The position numbers were made by a program, and so were the translations under genes. The notes beneath the pieces are model-generated. The model was not told the origin of the DNA and did not search any database. It saw only the letters and a list, made by a program, of their open reading frames with translations. Shown piece after piece: positions 14,839 to 27,100 of a stretch of DNA of 50,480 nucleotides; the first letter of the stretch is position 1; each line of letters begins with the position of its first letter. The DNA is from a virus. The DNA lies in the IMG/VR virus record IMGVR_UViG_3300029286_003728, positions 1 to 50,480 of that record. One strand, given 5' to 3'.

Positions 14839-14954
14839 TCCGCAACGAAGCGCGCGCCGATATTCGTATTCGTATTCCAGCGATAGTTATTCGCATTCCG
14901 GCAGCGAGAACCGGCATTCGCGGCATTGTTCCAATTGCCCCCGGCGATCAGCCT
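14839..14954 (-). repeat. DGR template repeat TR
   Basis: 116-bp non-coding repeat between the RT gene and the 499-aa target, in a 346-bp stretch without a gene. It aligns without gaps to VR1 (4745-4860) and VR2 (15046-15161). If translated in the VR frame it is full of AAC/AAT Asn codons (about ten), the usual design of a template whose adenines are randomised. All VR1 differences and all but one edge difference in VR2 are at these adenines. The RNA made from it is the substrate of the RT. Confidence 0.95.
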
Positions 14955-15035
14955 CGGTCGATTTGACTTCATAGCCCTTAATCCTTAGTAATTCCTTTTA
15001 TGCCGTATTCCTCGCGGCGTGTGACGTGTTACGTG

Positions 15036-16535
15036 TTATAACGGGTCCGCAACGAAGCGCGCGCCGATAACCGGATCCGTAAACCAGCGAAAGTAATTCG
15101 CATGCCGGCAGCGAGAACCGGCACTCGCGGCATGGATCCAATCGCCCCCGGCGACCAGCTTAATATCTCCGTATGTACCTTGTTGATAAAGTGACCCTTT
15201 GCTTCCGGGTAAATCATACCAAGAAAATACTGGATCAGTGAAGGTCAGTAACGCCAGATCGAGACTTCCGGCAGTAGTAGTAGGAGATATAAATTCCAGC
15301 CTCTGGTGTCCTGCCGTATCGTCGTAGTTTACTGCTACACCGGGCGTCCCTGGGGTGGCATTGTAGGTAACTTTCAGAGTGTATCTCGGATTGCTCGTTG
15401 GGATATAAACATCCTTCAGGCCGGGAAGTGCGGCCAGCAACCGGGATGGTTGTATCGCATCCTCGTCGAAAAAGACCTGGTATCCGCCCACGGCGGCAGA
15501 TGCATCATGTTTGACAAGCAGTGTATAGGCCGATCCGAATGTCAGCCACTTGTCTGCCGTATCCGTCGAAACATTGCTGCAAAGATACGGGTTCCCGTCC
15601 GCGCCGAACTTGACATAAATCGGCATTCCGCCAGGTGAGGCGTCATGGGTAAGTGCCAGCGTAGCGCCGGCAATAATAATCGACAACGTGCCGGCATCGA
15701 AGCGATATGACTGGTCCCGTAACCATTGAGACACCGCCCCACAGCAATCCTCGCATCCGTTGTTTGCGATCATCCGCCTGGCTGCCGTATCTGAATGCCC
15801 GCCCGTAGTTACGGGATCTGCGGATGTGGATATGCTGGTTTCTTCGTTCGATCCTGCGGCGATCCTTTGAAATTCGGCGTCGGTCAACAGCCGCTTCCCA
15901 ACGGCATAGCCGTCAGCCACAAAATCATTCCAGTCTCTCATGTCGGAAATCGTTCCACCGTTGACAGAAGTCGTGCCCGTGCCCGTGCCGGATGCCAAAT
16001 AAATATCCACCCATTTTTCGATTCCGGGGTCATAGATCATCCCGACATTGACCAGGTTCTTTGCCCGATGCTTGAGGCACCAGACGGATGCGGGCAGGAT
16101 GTCCTTAGCAACGTACCCGGTTAGCGTATGCCCACCGATAGTGCCGACAGCCACACACAGGGTATGAAAACCCCCGATCTTGCGGGAATGTGCGGCATCA
16201 AATCCGGTCGGGTTGGTAGAGTTGGCGGAAACCTTGAATGATAGCGTCGTTCCATCCGTGCAGGCGTAAACGTAATAATCCGTACCGGCAGCCAGCGCCC
16301 CGGTGTCCAGATCGGTCACCGAGTCCACATGCACGACGGAGTCCAACAGAAACCAATGTGCCCCGATGTCGATAGGAATGTAATTTGCGTTTGGATTTAC
16401 AACCACCTCTGTGTTGTCACCAGCGGCGTGCGGTTCGATGAGCCACAGATTCTTTATCGCCCAAAAATTCTGGGACATGACCGCAGCGGCAATAATGTTG
16501 TCGCTGACGTCCAGCGTTACTTGTCGATTCGCCAT
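15036..16535 (-). CDS. DGR variable protein 2, likely receptor-binding tail protein
   Basis: 499 aa. N-terminal 115 residues look like a virion-attachment/oligomerisation part (MANRQVTLDVSDNI). Residues about 120-290 (IGGFHTLC, LKHRAK, MIYD, WVDIYLASG, GKRLLTDAEF, GCEDCCG) are shared with the 235-aa target. About 291-455 is an extra beta-rich insertion. Residues 459-497 are the variable region, ending GARFVADPL at the stop. The whole is a C-type-lectin-like (Mtd/FGE-type) ligand-binding fold. AAGGAAGGGGG precedes the ATG. Its position next to fibre genes suggests adsorption to changing host receptors. Confidence 0.9.
   Translation of the reverse strand: MANRQVTLDVSDNIIAAAVMSQNFWAIKNLWLIEPHAAGDNTEVVVNPNANYIPIDIGAHWFLLDSVVHVDSVTDLDTGALAAGTDYYVYACTDGTTLSFKVSANSTNPTGFDAAHSRKIGGFHTLCVAVGTIGGHTLTGYVAKDILPASVWCLKHRAKNLVNVGMIYDPGIEKWVDIYLASGTGTGTTSVNGGTISDMRDWNDFVADGYAVGKRLLTDAEFQRIAAGSNEETSISTSADPVTTGGHSDTAARRMIANNGCEDCCGAVSQWLRDQSYRFDAGTLSIIIAGATLALTHDASPGGMPIYVKFGADGNPYLCSNVSTDTADKWLTFGSAYTLLVKHDASAAVGGYQVFFDEDAIQPSRLLAALPGLKDVYIPTSNPRYTLKVTYNATPGTPGVAVNYDDTAGHQRLEFISPTTTAGSLDLALLTFTDPVFSWYDLPGSKGSLYQQGTYGDIKLVAGGDWIHAASAGSRCRHANYFRWFTDPVIGARFVADPL
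15046..15161 (-). repeat. DGR variable repeat VR2
   Basis: 116 bp aligned without gaps to TR. I count 15 differences; 14 are at template adenines (coding strand). The one exception is the penultimate base at the upstream edge, probably outside the copied segment. It sits at the very 3' end of the 499-aa gene. Confidence 0.95.
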
Positions 16536-16537
16536 GA

Positions 16538-16816
16538 TTATTTACCCCCTTCCTTGACATAGAGATCCCGCGCGGCCTCTCTCGATTTAAACCCCATGCG
16601 CCGCCATTTCGGCATCAGTGCCGGGATGGTTTCCGTTTTGATGTTGGTCATCTTCCCGGTCTCATCCTGGTCGTAACTGACGACCTTCTCCATCGTGTCG
16701 TCGTCCAGGTCCACGACCGCCTTGAGATCCGCCAGCGCACGTACCCGGAATTCCGGCTCGGCCAGCAGGTTCTCAAAATCCGCTTTTGTTGCGATTACTC
16801 TGGGATACCCTTTCAT
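16538..16816 (-). CDS. hypothetical virion-region protein
   Basis: 92 aa, MKGYPRVIATKADFENLLAE start, helical, with an acidic centre (LDDDTMEKVVSYDQDE) and a basic end (PKWRRMGFKSREAARDLYVK). Ideal AAGGAGG before the ATG. Two bases separate it from the DGR target start, so it may be a chaperone or fibre-assembly partner; that is a guess from position. Confidence 0.65.
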   Translation of the reverse strand: MKGYPRVIATKADFENLLAEPEFRVRALADLKAVVDLDDDTMEKVVSYDQDETGKMTNIKTETIPALMPKWRRMGFKSREAARDLYVKEGGK

Positions 16817-16849
16817 ATTGCCTCCTTAATAATTGTCAATTTTATCGGG

Positions 16850-17368
16850 TCATGACTTCGTCGGATAACCCTTGAAATAGTACGTGTTATTGCCCTTGTC
16901 CACGATTCCCAGGATCACCGGGGTTCCTGACAAAGCAGCATCCACCGCATCGTCAACCACCACTGATCGCAGGCCGGCTGCTGTTACGGCCTTGCCCGTA
17001 TCCGTCCCGTCGATTACCTCTGCCGGGGCCGCCAGGATCACCGCCCCTTTGAGGAATTCCGTAGCGGCATTGATAAGGGTCGTCAGTTCTGTCACGGATA
17101 GCGCCTTGAGGTTTCCGCCGGTGAGGCGGCCAGCAACGGTCTGCTCCGTGACATCCAGCACCCCCGCCGCTGACCCCGATGTGAAGTAGGGGATTTTATT
17201 CGACGACGCCGTCACGGCCCGAATTGCCGTAAGGGCTACGCCCAGCAGGTTAGCCAGTGTGGATTTTTTTGATATGGGGGTACCTGATGGATCGTCAACG
17301 ATCATTACCAGATCGTCGGTTGTGGGTGTAGTGGCCTCCGCCAGTTCTGATATTTTGACGTTGCTCAT
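16850..17368 (-). CDS. tail fibre/appendage-like protein
   Basis: 172 aa. The start MSNVKISELAEATTPTTDDL, followed by VMIVDDPSGT, is the short 'ISELp.at.p...D.v.iv' motif found at the N-termini of many phage tail fibre and tail-spike proteins. The rest is Ala/Thr/Val-rich and ends NNTYYFKGYPTKS. It probably forms a small virion appendage. The end shares the YYFKGYP/YYFKMYP sequence with repeats in the 1221-aa tail protein (GVAYYFEGY, GVPYYFKMYP). Confidence 0.65.
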   Translation of the reverse strand: MSNVKISELAEATTPTTDDLVMIVDDPSGTPISKKSTLANLLGVALTAIRAVTASSNKIPYFTSGSAAGVLDVTEQTVAGRLTGGNLKALSVTELTTLINAATEFLKGAVILAAPAEVIDGTDTGKAVTAAGLRSVVVDDAVDAALSGTPVILGIVDKGNNTYYFKGYPTKS

Positions 17369-17395
17369 TTTTGTATCCTCCTTCGTTTTGTCATT

Positions 17396-17674
17396 TTATT
17401 GTAGAATCAAAGCGTCGCCGGCTTCGGTGATCAGCGTAGCGCCGCTTTCAGCGCCGTAGGGATAAGGATCGATCGTCCCTAAAAGCAGCCAGTAGCCGAC
17501 GCCTCCGGAAATTCTCAGCAGTATCCAGCACGCATCGTTACTGTCGTCGATCCACAGTATTGGCACGGCGTAGGCCACGTCCGCGTAGTTTGGCGGCCGG
17601 CTCTTAATGGTATATAGGGCCCCGGCTCCGGCGAGTTCCATCTGCCCGGTAAACGGGTTTATGCGTCCATACAT
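17396..17674 (-). CDS. small virion-region protein
   Basis: 92 aa starting MYGRINPFTGQMELAGAGAL; beta-rich, aromatic (YADVAYAVPILWIDD, YWLLLGTIDPYPYG). Not recognised. It is in a run of four short genes between the giant protein and the DGR target, suggesting a tail-tip or fibre part. Confidence 0.6.
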   Translation of the reverse strand: MYGRINPFTGQMELAGAGALYTIKSRPPNYADVAYAVPILWIDDSNDACWILLRISGGVGYWLLLGTIDPYPYGAESGATLITEAGDALILQ

Positions 17675-17715
17675 GGCGCGCCTCCTTCTTGTTTATCCGT
17701 TTTGTCTTCCTGCGA

Positions 17716-17964
17716 TCAGGCGTATGTGTACGTTGCCCGATCGTTCCAGACCTTGGTGTAATCGTTAACGCCTGCGGCGAATTGAATCGCCGTGACGTTA
17801 TAATTTGCGTCATACGTGATTTTTCTGATCTGCCATTCCGCGGCCGAAACCAGGGCGCCGGGTCGGGCGCGGCCGATGTACACGGGATAAATATCTGTGT
17901 AAGCGACCGCCATTTGGAGATCAGCGGAATCAAAGGGGAATGAAATGGTCTGATTGTTGATCAT
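17716..17964 (-). CDS. small virion-region protein
   Basis: 82 aa starting MINNQTISFPFDSADLQMAV; beta-rich, ending DYTKVWNDRATYTYA. Not recognised. It is the first gene after the terminator at 18042-18075, so it must be read from its own promoter or by read-through. Confidence 0.6.
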   Translation of the reverse strand: MINNQTISFPFDSADLQMAVAYTDIYPVYIGRARPGALVSAAEWQIRKITYDANYNVTAIQFAAGVNDYTKVWNDRATYTYA

Positions 17965-18041
17965 GGTAGCACCTCCTTTCGTTAGGTTTTGTGGTGTAGG
18001 TTCGGCGATGCCTTCGGTGAGGAAGGAATCGACAATAAAAA

Positions 18042-18075
18042 AACCCGGGTCAGCATCCGAATGCCGACCCGGGTT
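18042..18075 (-). terminator. strong intrinsic terminator
   Basis: AACCCGGGTC (18042-18051) pairs perfectly with GACCCGGGTT (18066-18075), with a further inner GCAT/ATGC pairing and a CCGA loop. On the minus strand the stem is followed by a run of seven T (18043-18037). It lies 112 bases after the stop of the giant gene. Confidence 0.85.
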
Positions 18076-18186
18076 AAATTTCTGTCAAATTGTGCGCCCG
18101 GTTGATCAGACCAGGTGTTTTTTTTATAGGGGCATGTTACATGGCCTTATTTTCGCTAAATATTTAAAATTGTCAAGCGAAAAGTT

Positions 18187-21100
18187 TCACCTTGCCATCT
18201 TCGCTTCCCGGATCTTTTCCTGATTCTCCCGCGAGATCTCGATCTTGATCCGTTGCCGGATCCCTTTCCTGGCGTTCGCCACGATCCCCGAAACCGCATC
18301 CGACTTGCGTTTGTCGCTCATCGTCTCCCATGTCTCCGAGTCGACCAAGGTCAGGAGGCGCTTTCGTGCGATTTCGCTCGTCTGTTCCAGATAGCGACCA
18401 TACTGATCCATCGTCATCTTGAACGGGATCCCCGCGATCTCGACCGAGCGGCTGGGTGGAGCCGTATGCAAAATTCCCTTCGCGGCCATCGCCTGCAACG
18501 CCTCATAAACCGGGTCTTTCCCCTTGGCCTTCGTGATCGGCAGGACGGCAGCGGGCGCCTCTTGAGCAATCTCAGCCAGTTTCTCGTTGAGACGTTTGGC
18601 GTATGCGGCCTTATCTTCCTCGTCGTATGACGGGTTCGCCTCGATCCGGGACTGTTCCTTTCGCAGATCTTGTATCCGGACAGACGCTTGCGCGCGGGTC
18701 TGTTCCGGCGATACGGAAACGATGTTCACCCCGAACCATCGTCCCAGGGCTTGCCCGGCAGAAACCTCACGGCCCCAGCGATCTTCGCCACCCGCAATTG
18801 CTCGGCCCGTGTATCCGATCGCGCCTTGCCGAGTGAACATCGAAGGTATCCAGATGTTGGCCATGTATTCGAGGAGTTTTGCGGCCTTCATCGGAGCGGG
18901 GTCCAGTTGATTGTATATCGGTGTCCCGAAATAGGAGTGCAGCGGCGGTTGATCCTCCCGCGCGGAGAGTCCTGTGTAGAGCATCGATAGGAACGGGTTC
19001 GAAATACCCATGTCGCGGATTGCCTCGCCCAGGTCCGTGGCTTTCATGTCGCGGGCAATCGCCAGATAGTTTCCCCATGGGAAGAAGTATTCCAGGTTAA
19101 CCCATTGCCACTGGCCCTTGTTTGACTTCCATGGCAGGATCATCATCGATCCGCTTTTCTTGATGTACGCGGGGAGTTGCTTTTCCAGATCTTCCCAGTC
19201 GTCATCATCCAGGTCGTTGAACCCCATCGCGAGCATCTTCGCCGCCGCGTAGATCAGCCCGAACTTTGCCAGCACCCAGGGCCGCTTTTTCAGTGACTCC
19301 GCGATCAGAGGGGCTATTTTGTATTGATATGTCGCGAAAGGCACAATGGTCTGCCGAAGCCCTTTGATCGACCGGCTGGTCAGCGAATAATCCATCCCCC
19401 ACTTCATCGCCTCCAGCGTCGCCTCGTCGATTGATTTACCAGCCTCGCGCTGCTCGATGAAGATTGACAGCTTGCTGATATCGTCGATCTTTCCGTAATA
19501 CTTGGCCACGTTCTTGACCGCGATCAGGATCTGGTCGATCCTTCCACCCTTCACCTTCCGGAACTCATCCAGGACGTCGTTGATCTCCGATACAAACCAG
19601 TTGGTATGGAATATCCCCATTCCAAACGCCTCTTCATAGTAGGCATCTTTTGCCTTCATCGCCTCGCACGCCCGGATAATGTCGCCGGGGATCTTCGATA
19701 GCTCGCGGCCCCTCATATTGTTCTGGATGATATTAGAGATGATGTTTCGCACAGCCGTCGGGAAGTTTAGCGCCACCTTCCCCATCTTGAAGGTCGCCAT
19801 CCCCTGCCGTTCGATCTCCAGAATCGTGTTCATGAGTTTCCCGCGATCGGTTGCCACATCAAGGACCGGCATCAGGTCGTCTGCTATCGCTTTCCGGACG
19901 AATGCGCCGGCCAGTGGGCCGTATCCCTTCGAGTTCGGAAGTTGAACGAAGTCCGCAGGCATGTTTTCGGATGCCGCTTCTGCCTTATCCAGCGCCTCGT
20001 GCAGTATCCTGTGAATTTCCGCGACCTCCGGCGTCGGGTGTTTGGCCAGCATCGCGTCGTAAGTCTTGGCCTCCTCGACGAGTTTTCCGATACCCATCGT
20101 CACGTTGCGCCTGGTCCGGCCACGGATGGGTGTCGCCAGCGGCTTTCCGATCGGGACCTTGATCAGCGACGGTTGCCATACCCAATCGGCGTTATCGGCA
20201 ATTGATTTCAGATAGTCCCACTTTGCGATGTCGGTGAGCGCCTTTCCCATACCTACCGGGACCGCCACGGAGGCGTCCTCGATCAGACCCAGTTCCTTCT
20301 TCTGCTGCATGGTCAGTTTGGTGTTGCGGCTCTTGGTATAGGAGAGGTTCAGCTTTCCCGAGGAGGTCAGGAAGATCGGAGTGTCTTCGCCCAAGACGTG
20401 TTTCGCATACATATAATGGATATACTTCCCGCGATACTTCTCAAACTGCCCTTCGGCGATAATTCCGCGATCCACCAGCATCTCGCCGATCACCTCGGTC
20501 CGACGCTGGATCATCTTGGCCGTCTCGCGGACATCCTCCGGCAGGTTTTCGATCGGGATATCGCCGTTCAGATACCAGAACATATCCTTTTTGACCTGGT
20601 CCGGGTAGGTATTTACCTTCTGGAAGAGTTCATCGATGAACCGAACCGCCCTGGCGACGTTCCCCATCGCTTCGTAGCGTTTGGCAAGGACTTTATCCCC
20701 ATCGGGCACCGTCGAGAACGGTTGCCAGAATTCCTTCCAGTGCTTGGCAAAGGCGCCCGCGGCTTCCCGAACAGCCGGCGAGGTCTTCGCGCCCATCATG
20801 GCCAGGCCGCGGTTCTTTACTTTTGACACCGCCGGTACGACTTTCTCCGCCATCACCTTCTCGGCTTTATCACCGACTTTCATCAGCAGCGTAAATTCAC
20901 CACCCGGGCCTGCTTTGTGCAGGGCTTTTTTACCTTCCGCAAGCAGATAGGCAAGATCGCTGTCTCCATACTTTGCCAGTTTTGCCAACCCAAGACGGCG
21001 CAAAGCTTCCCGGACAGATCCAAATACCTCTTTCGCCTTCTGCATGAGTGTCGGCGACTTCTGGCCGATCAACGCCAGTAATTCTGCAGCTATCCGCGCA

Positions 21101-24100
21101 TTCCGCATCTCCGGCGACGTCTCCGTCTTCGCGTCTTTCCAGTAGGTGTCAAATTCCGCCCGGTCGCCGTACTTGTCCGCTATTTTTGCCAGCCCCTGGT
21201 ATCCACCCAGCCTATTGTACAACCTGGCTAATTGCTGAATGCTGCCCTGGCCAAACAGTCTAAAAATACCCAGATGTCCGTACACTTCATGAAAGATTGA
21301 CTTTTCAAGCTGTTCTCGTGTAGCATGTGCGTCACGAATCAAATAAATGGAGCCATCTTTATGCAAGACAGCGTAGGTATTATCCTGGGTTCCGCCGGCA
21401 TCTTCTGCGGCCTTGCGTACCTCCTCCGGCAGCAGGTCAAACGAGTCCGAAAGTTTCAGCGTGACGACGCCGTCAAGTTTGCTCATCTCGCGGAAATCCC
21501 GTACAACAGAACCAGCGTCTTCAACGGTGATCGGTGCATCTACCCGCACCGACCCGGAGGCCCCGGCAAACAGGAAATCCCGGTCTCCGCGGGTGTATTG
21601 CGGGTAACTCACCACGCCACGATCGTCGACCAAGATGGTCTGATTAGCCCGCCATGATCCGGAGATATCATCGATAATGTCCAGGAGTTCTACTCTGCCG
21701 TAGGTGGCTTCGATGAATCGGAGGAGATTGACCGTTTCGTCGGGTTGCATGGCCCGGGTTGCAGTGTAGGCGATGATCCTGGTAGCGTTCGTCTTTTCGA
21801 GTCCCGAGAGGATCGCGTGTTGCTGTTCGCCCCGGATTTTTCGGTAGTCGGTGATCGCCACCTTTCCGACTGGTTGGTTTTTTATATTGAGTAAAAGGAG
21901 GCCACCTTCGGGCAGCTGGTCTTGAAGATAGTTATACGCGTCTTCCGCGCCGGTAAAGTGAGGAAGATTCTTTCCCGTTTTGGCGACGATCCGTTCGACA
22001 ACCGGGACGCTCGCCGTATTCTTTCCATCTTCGACGGGTTTCAAGTACGGGGTTCTGCCGGAGATCAAATCCGAACGGGTTGAGTACCGTTCCGGGGTCA
22101 CAGCCAGAGAATTTTTCAGTTCGACAGCGGTCCCCTTGAGGAGATTTTCCAGCCCATCATGAACCTTGGCATCTTCCAGGGACAACCGGGCCTCTCCCCC
22201 CGGATGATTGTGTACCAGGTAAAGAGACGTCGCTCCTTTGGTATTAATCGCCTGACCGGCGATCAAGACGGGATCGACCTGTGATACGGCCTGGAGACCG
22301 ATCGTGTGCTGGTAAATCTGGATGATTTTGTCGTTTTTGTCGAGCAGAATGGAAAGCAGTTTTTCCTGCGCCAGGTTGCCGATGAGGCTGCGAGCTACTT
22401 TTGCGGCGGCGTGGTTGGTGTGAACGGTTCGGGTCGGTACTCTGCCTCGCCAGGAGACTGCGGACGCAATCTCGGGATATACAATCCCTCCCTCCCCTTC
22501 GGGTACTGAACCGGGGACGTTGGCTTGTTCTCGTGTGGCAGGATACGTTTTTCCTTCGGAAATGTCTTCATAATATCCCTCGCGATTCTCTTGTACACGC
22601 GATCCGGCATCGTTGTCAAGGGAATTTTGTGATGTTCCAGCTTCACGGGTAATATCAACGACCGGGCGTCTTGCCGTCAATCTTTCGATAATGTCCGCAT
22701 CCTGGTCGCCTGTCGGGATGAAGTATCGGGTCTTGAAACTGATCCTCTCGGTAAAGACACCCGCGCGACTGAGTTCGTTGTTGTCGCTGTAATCCGGGCC
22801 GATCAGTTCTATCCGGTCATTGCCGGAAACGCGCCTCTTGGCAATCGACCAACCGTTGGAGAGCCGGATCCGGTATCCCTGCGTGATCCGGCGGACGATC
22901 TCCTGCGGCGTCGCATTGATCTGGCTCGTTGTGGCGCCCAGGTTTTGTAGAACCCTCGTCAAGTCCCCATCGTTGATCAGTCTGCCGACCATCTTCTCGC
23001 CTGTCTCGGTTTGCACCCGCATGATCCGCATGTGTCCCGTGTCGATCCTGTCCCAGATAGGCAGGATTGCACCGGTAATGAGATGTCGGCGCTCTGTCTC
23101 CATTACCGGTGTTTTGTCGTACAGCCGTTGCCACGGATCCCGGGCCTCGTCGGGGGTGATTGTTTCCCATTTCTCCGTATTGTTAAGATCGGACGTGTTC
23201 ACAGGTTGCTGATGGTAATTTGCCGCGCGGAGCGCCCGATATTCCTCTATGTTCCCGGATTCGGTTGTCCGCTGCCGTGACTCCGAGGCTACGACCCACA
23301 CATTCCCGCTCCGGATGTTGCGGTAAAACGGCCGGGAAAGATTAGCCGCGTCCTGGAAAGTAAACCGTTTGGTGCGATAGGATACGTCAAGCTCCACATA
23401 TTTTGTCTCGGCCCCGGTGCGTTCGTCGGTATAGACCACCTGCTCGTTCACCTTCTCCACCTTGTCTGCCCGGAGTGTTTCCAGGCCGGCATCAAGGGTG
23501 CCCTGCGATTCGTGCATTCTGATCACCGCGTCGAGCCGGTCTGAAAAGTGATCGAACGTCCGGTTCTGGACAGTGTAGGTCATGCTGAGAAGCCGGTTCA
23601 AAAACTGCCTGATCGGCGGAAGATCCAGCCGCAAGCCGCCATCGGCCTTTCGCAGGTTGAGCCCGGTCTCCCGTTCAAACGTGGCGATATCCAGGCCGGG
23701 GATGTCATTGTGTGCCAGGTCGATAAAGAACCGGCGCAAAGCCTCCTGGGCATAGGTGCTTTCCAGATTGTCCCGGGCCTGGAATATTCCCTGGCTACCC
23801 GTTTGCCGCTGGCCTTTTGTCAGTGCGCCCAGTTGGTCGAGGCGACGGGCGATCGACGATATAAACCGGCTTTGCCCCTTGAGGTCCGTGGTCACCAGGA
23901 TGTAGTGCGGGGCATTCGCCTGGTTTGTTCGGTGGGTACGGCCAAGACCCTGGACGGCCTTGTCGGACCTCCAGCCCGGTTGAACCAGGTAATGAACGCG
24001 TTTCCGGCGATTGACGACGGTGTTATCGGCATGGTAACTCCTGCCGGTGCCTCCGGCATCCGAAAAGACCAGAATCTGTTTCTTGTCGTTCATGAAGGCA

Positions 24101-27100
24101 TCGGCATCGCCATCGGCGACGGAACGGGTGCGCTTTTCCTCGACCTTTTTCCCTTCCTTGTTGATCACGATGCGGCGCCCGCGGCCTGTTACTTCCGATA
24201 CCTTATCCGCTCCCAGTTGATTGAGAACGATCTCCAGTGGCCCGTCGGGGACAGCAATGCTCCCGAGCCGTTCCAATAGAGCGTCCCTTGCCCGGACTGC
24301 GTCAGCGTTGAGCACCGGATTCCCGTTGGAATCGACCACTTTGCGGGTCTGCGGGTTCCCGTTTTCGTCGGTGTATTCCTCATACTGCTGGACAGGGAAG
24401 GAGTGTTCGATGTAGGTCATCAGGTGATCCCGTGGCGTCAGGTCGAGATCGTCCAGTTCGTCGCCTTCCTCCATTCTGGCCATGGCCCGTTCCTGCGAGG
24501 CCTCGTTGGTGTTGACCAGTTGCATCACGACGGCATTACCGTCGGCAATATCTTTTTTCGCTGCGGTAATCACCGAGGGCATCTGCATCGAGGTGATGAT
24601 CTGATTGAAAAAACGCTGGTGCGCGCCCCAAAATGCGGATTTTGCGGCAGATTTACCCTGTGCGTTCGCCTGTGTGGTCGCCAGGGCGGCATCGATGTTT
24701 TCCAGGACCGTCTGCCATGCCACGGCCAGTTGGTCGTAGATCTCCTTCTGTTTATCAGTAAGGGGATGTTCCAGCCTGCCGTAGGTGACGTCTTCGAACG
24801 ACAAGGATCGGGATATGTAGTTTCCCATCGCCTTCATATCACGTGCGACAAGTTCCATGCCGGCGAGTCCCGATTGGGCAATCGAGTTGATGAACCGGGA
24901 CATGTCGCCAAAGGAGGTTCCGGGACCCCACAGACCCAGGCGTTGGGCATAGGCGAGATTTGATATTTCGGTGGCGCCGGTAGCCGAAACGTAAACGATC
25001 CGCGCCTGGGGAAGCGCTGCCTGTAAGGCGAGCCCCGCAAGCGCTTGTTGCGATGCCTGCTGTGTGCCTCGGTTGCCGCGTTGGGCGACGGCATTGCCCA
25101 TGTTGTGAGATTCGTCAAAGATGATCACCCCGTCGAAATCGGCGCCGAGCCAGGCTGTTATCTGCGCCAGGCGTGTCTTGCCCATATCCACCCCTCCGAC
25201 CATCTTCCGCTCTTTTGACTTGAGCGTGGAGTAGGTGGTAAACAGAATCCCTCTTGACATATTGAGGGGATTGCCCGGCTTGATCTTACGATGTTCAAGC
25301 AGAGGCGCCGTGGTCCAGCCGATACCGCCTATATCCCGCTTTGCGTCTTTGACAAGGGAGGTTTTTTCGCTGATCCAGACGGCCTTTTTTCGTCCCTGGT
25401 TCCAGTTGTCATAGATGATTCCAGCGATTTCCCTGCCCTTGCCGACGCCGGTGCCGTCGCCGATAAAGAATCCTTTGCGTTCCCCGGTATCCAGATGTTC
25501 CTGGTGGGCTTGCCCGGCGTAGATGATCGCCTCAAGCTGCGCGTCGCTGAGTTTGCCCGTCTCGATGATGTTCTTGGGAATGTTGGGTTGATACGAAGCC
25601 GCCGGTGGGGGGGTTCCCGCCATGCTTGCGCTTTGAACGAGTTTTCCGGGGTGGGGTTTCGCCCCGGCGATGGTCACTTTTTCAGGGCGGTAGTTTTCGT
25701 AGATAGAGGCGCTGAACGCCTCATGGGGTTGTTCGGCTTGATTGACTGCGGTCAGGGCAGCGGATTCGCCCGCGGGTAATCCTGTACGGTTGCGCTCATC
25801 CTGCTGTCTAATTGATCCAGGCAATTCTGCGCCAGGTCTGCCGGGTCCGGGCTCCGTTTGATTTGGTCGAGTTGCAGATATGTTGCCGCGGCCTCCGGGT
25901 TCCAGTGAAGATAAAGGCTGTCCAGTTGTTCTCGCACCCGAAGATCCGACACCAACACCACTTCCTTCTCCAGTTGCTCCGAGGTCAGTTGCAGGACGTG
26001 CAGGTATTCCGGGTCGGGATGAGACTTCTCCTGCAGGAGGAGTTTTAGCGCTAATTTGTTGATCGGATGCCGGTTGGCTTTCCCGGCCTGTTCGAGTTGC
26101 TTCTTGTCTGTCATTTCGCACCCCCTCGATCAGTGGTAAAAGTTCTGTGAGTTTTTCCACCTTTCCGGTAATTTTAGTATAATCACCTGGTTTTATTTTG
26201 TCAATAATAATTATCCGGGTGTCATAATCGGTCCCGTACTTCGCAAAGCTCTTCCCACTGATCCCGATATTGGCCCGGACGACGTTCTCCTTTTCGATTC
26301 CATCCCACCAGACGCGGTGTGTCGGTGAGGAGATGGATTCCCCTATGATCGCAACCAGCCGCCCATTCGGCGCCAGCCGTTTCAATGCCTGGTCGATGTG
26401 TTTCATCCCTTCCCGGGTGTCACGGGAGCCTTCTTTTCTGCCTGCCGTGGAACTAAAGGGCGGATTCATCACGATCACAGTGGGAACGATCTCCGCCGGC
26501 AGGATATTGTGAAGCTGTTCACCGTTTTCGGCAAACACCTGGTCGAAGCCGAGTTCGCGCAGGATCGCGACCCGCCGTGGCGCGATCTCGTTGACGATCG
26601 TCTCTTTCACTTTGGCATTCTTTGCGAAGATCGCCAGGTCACCGGTTCCGGCTGATGGTTCCAGGTAGATATCGTCTGTCTTGAGATTTGCCGCCCAGTT
26701 GGCGATATAGGCCAGGGCAGGCGGTGTGGAAAACTGCTGGAATTCGTCCATCTCCGCGGTCCTGCGGGTCTGTGTCGGCAGAAGCGTATCGGTCATCTTT
26801 TGCAATGCCTCGACCATATTTTTTGCATGGACGATGTTCATGGTTGGATCCAGGACGAGGGACTCTCCGATATATTGGTTTACCCCCATTTCCATGGCAT
26901 CATAGGCGTCTTTGATCGAATACTTCCCCTCTGCCATTGTTCCGGCGAAAGCGGTATCCGCCCAATGGCCCAACTGCTGCCAGGTGATAGGTTGCTTCTT
27001 TGCAATCGCGTTCTGAACATTGGCCGCGATGCTTGTAAACGGTTTGATGTCCGGCTCACCGGCGTGCCGCTCGGATGTAGTAACCTCCATGTAGAACCGC

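Noticed and set aside
18098-18128. Rightward terminator-like sequence ending in eight T
   Set aside because: The stem before the T-run is short and imperfect and there is no rightward gene to terminate.
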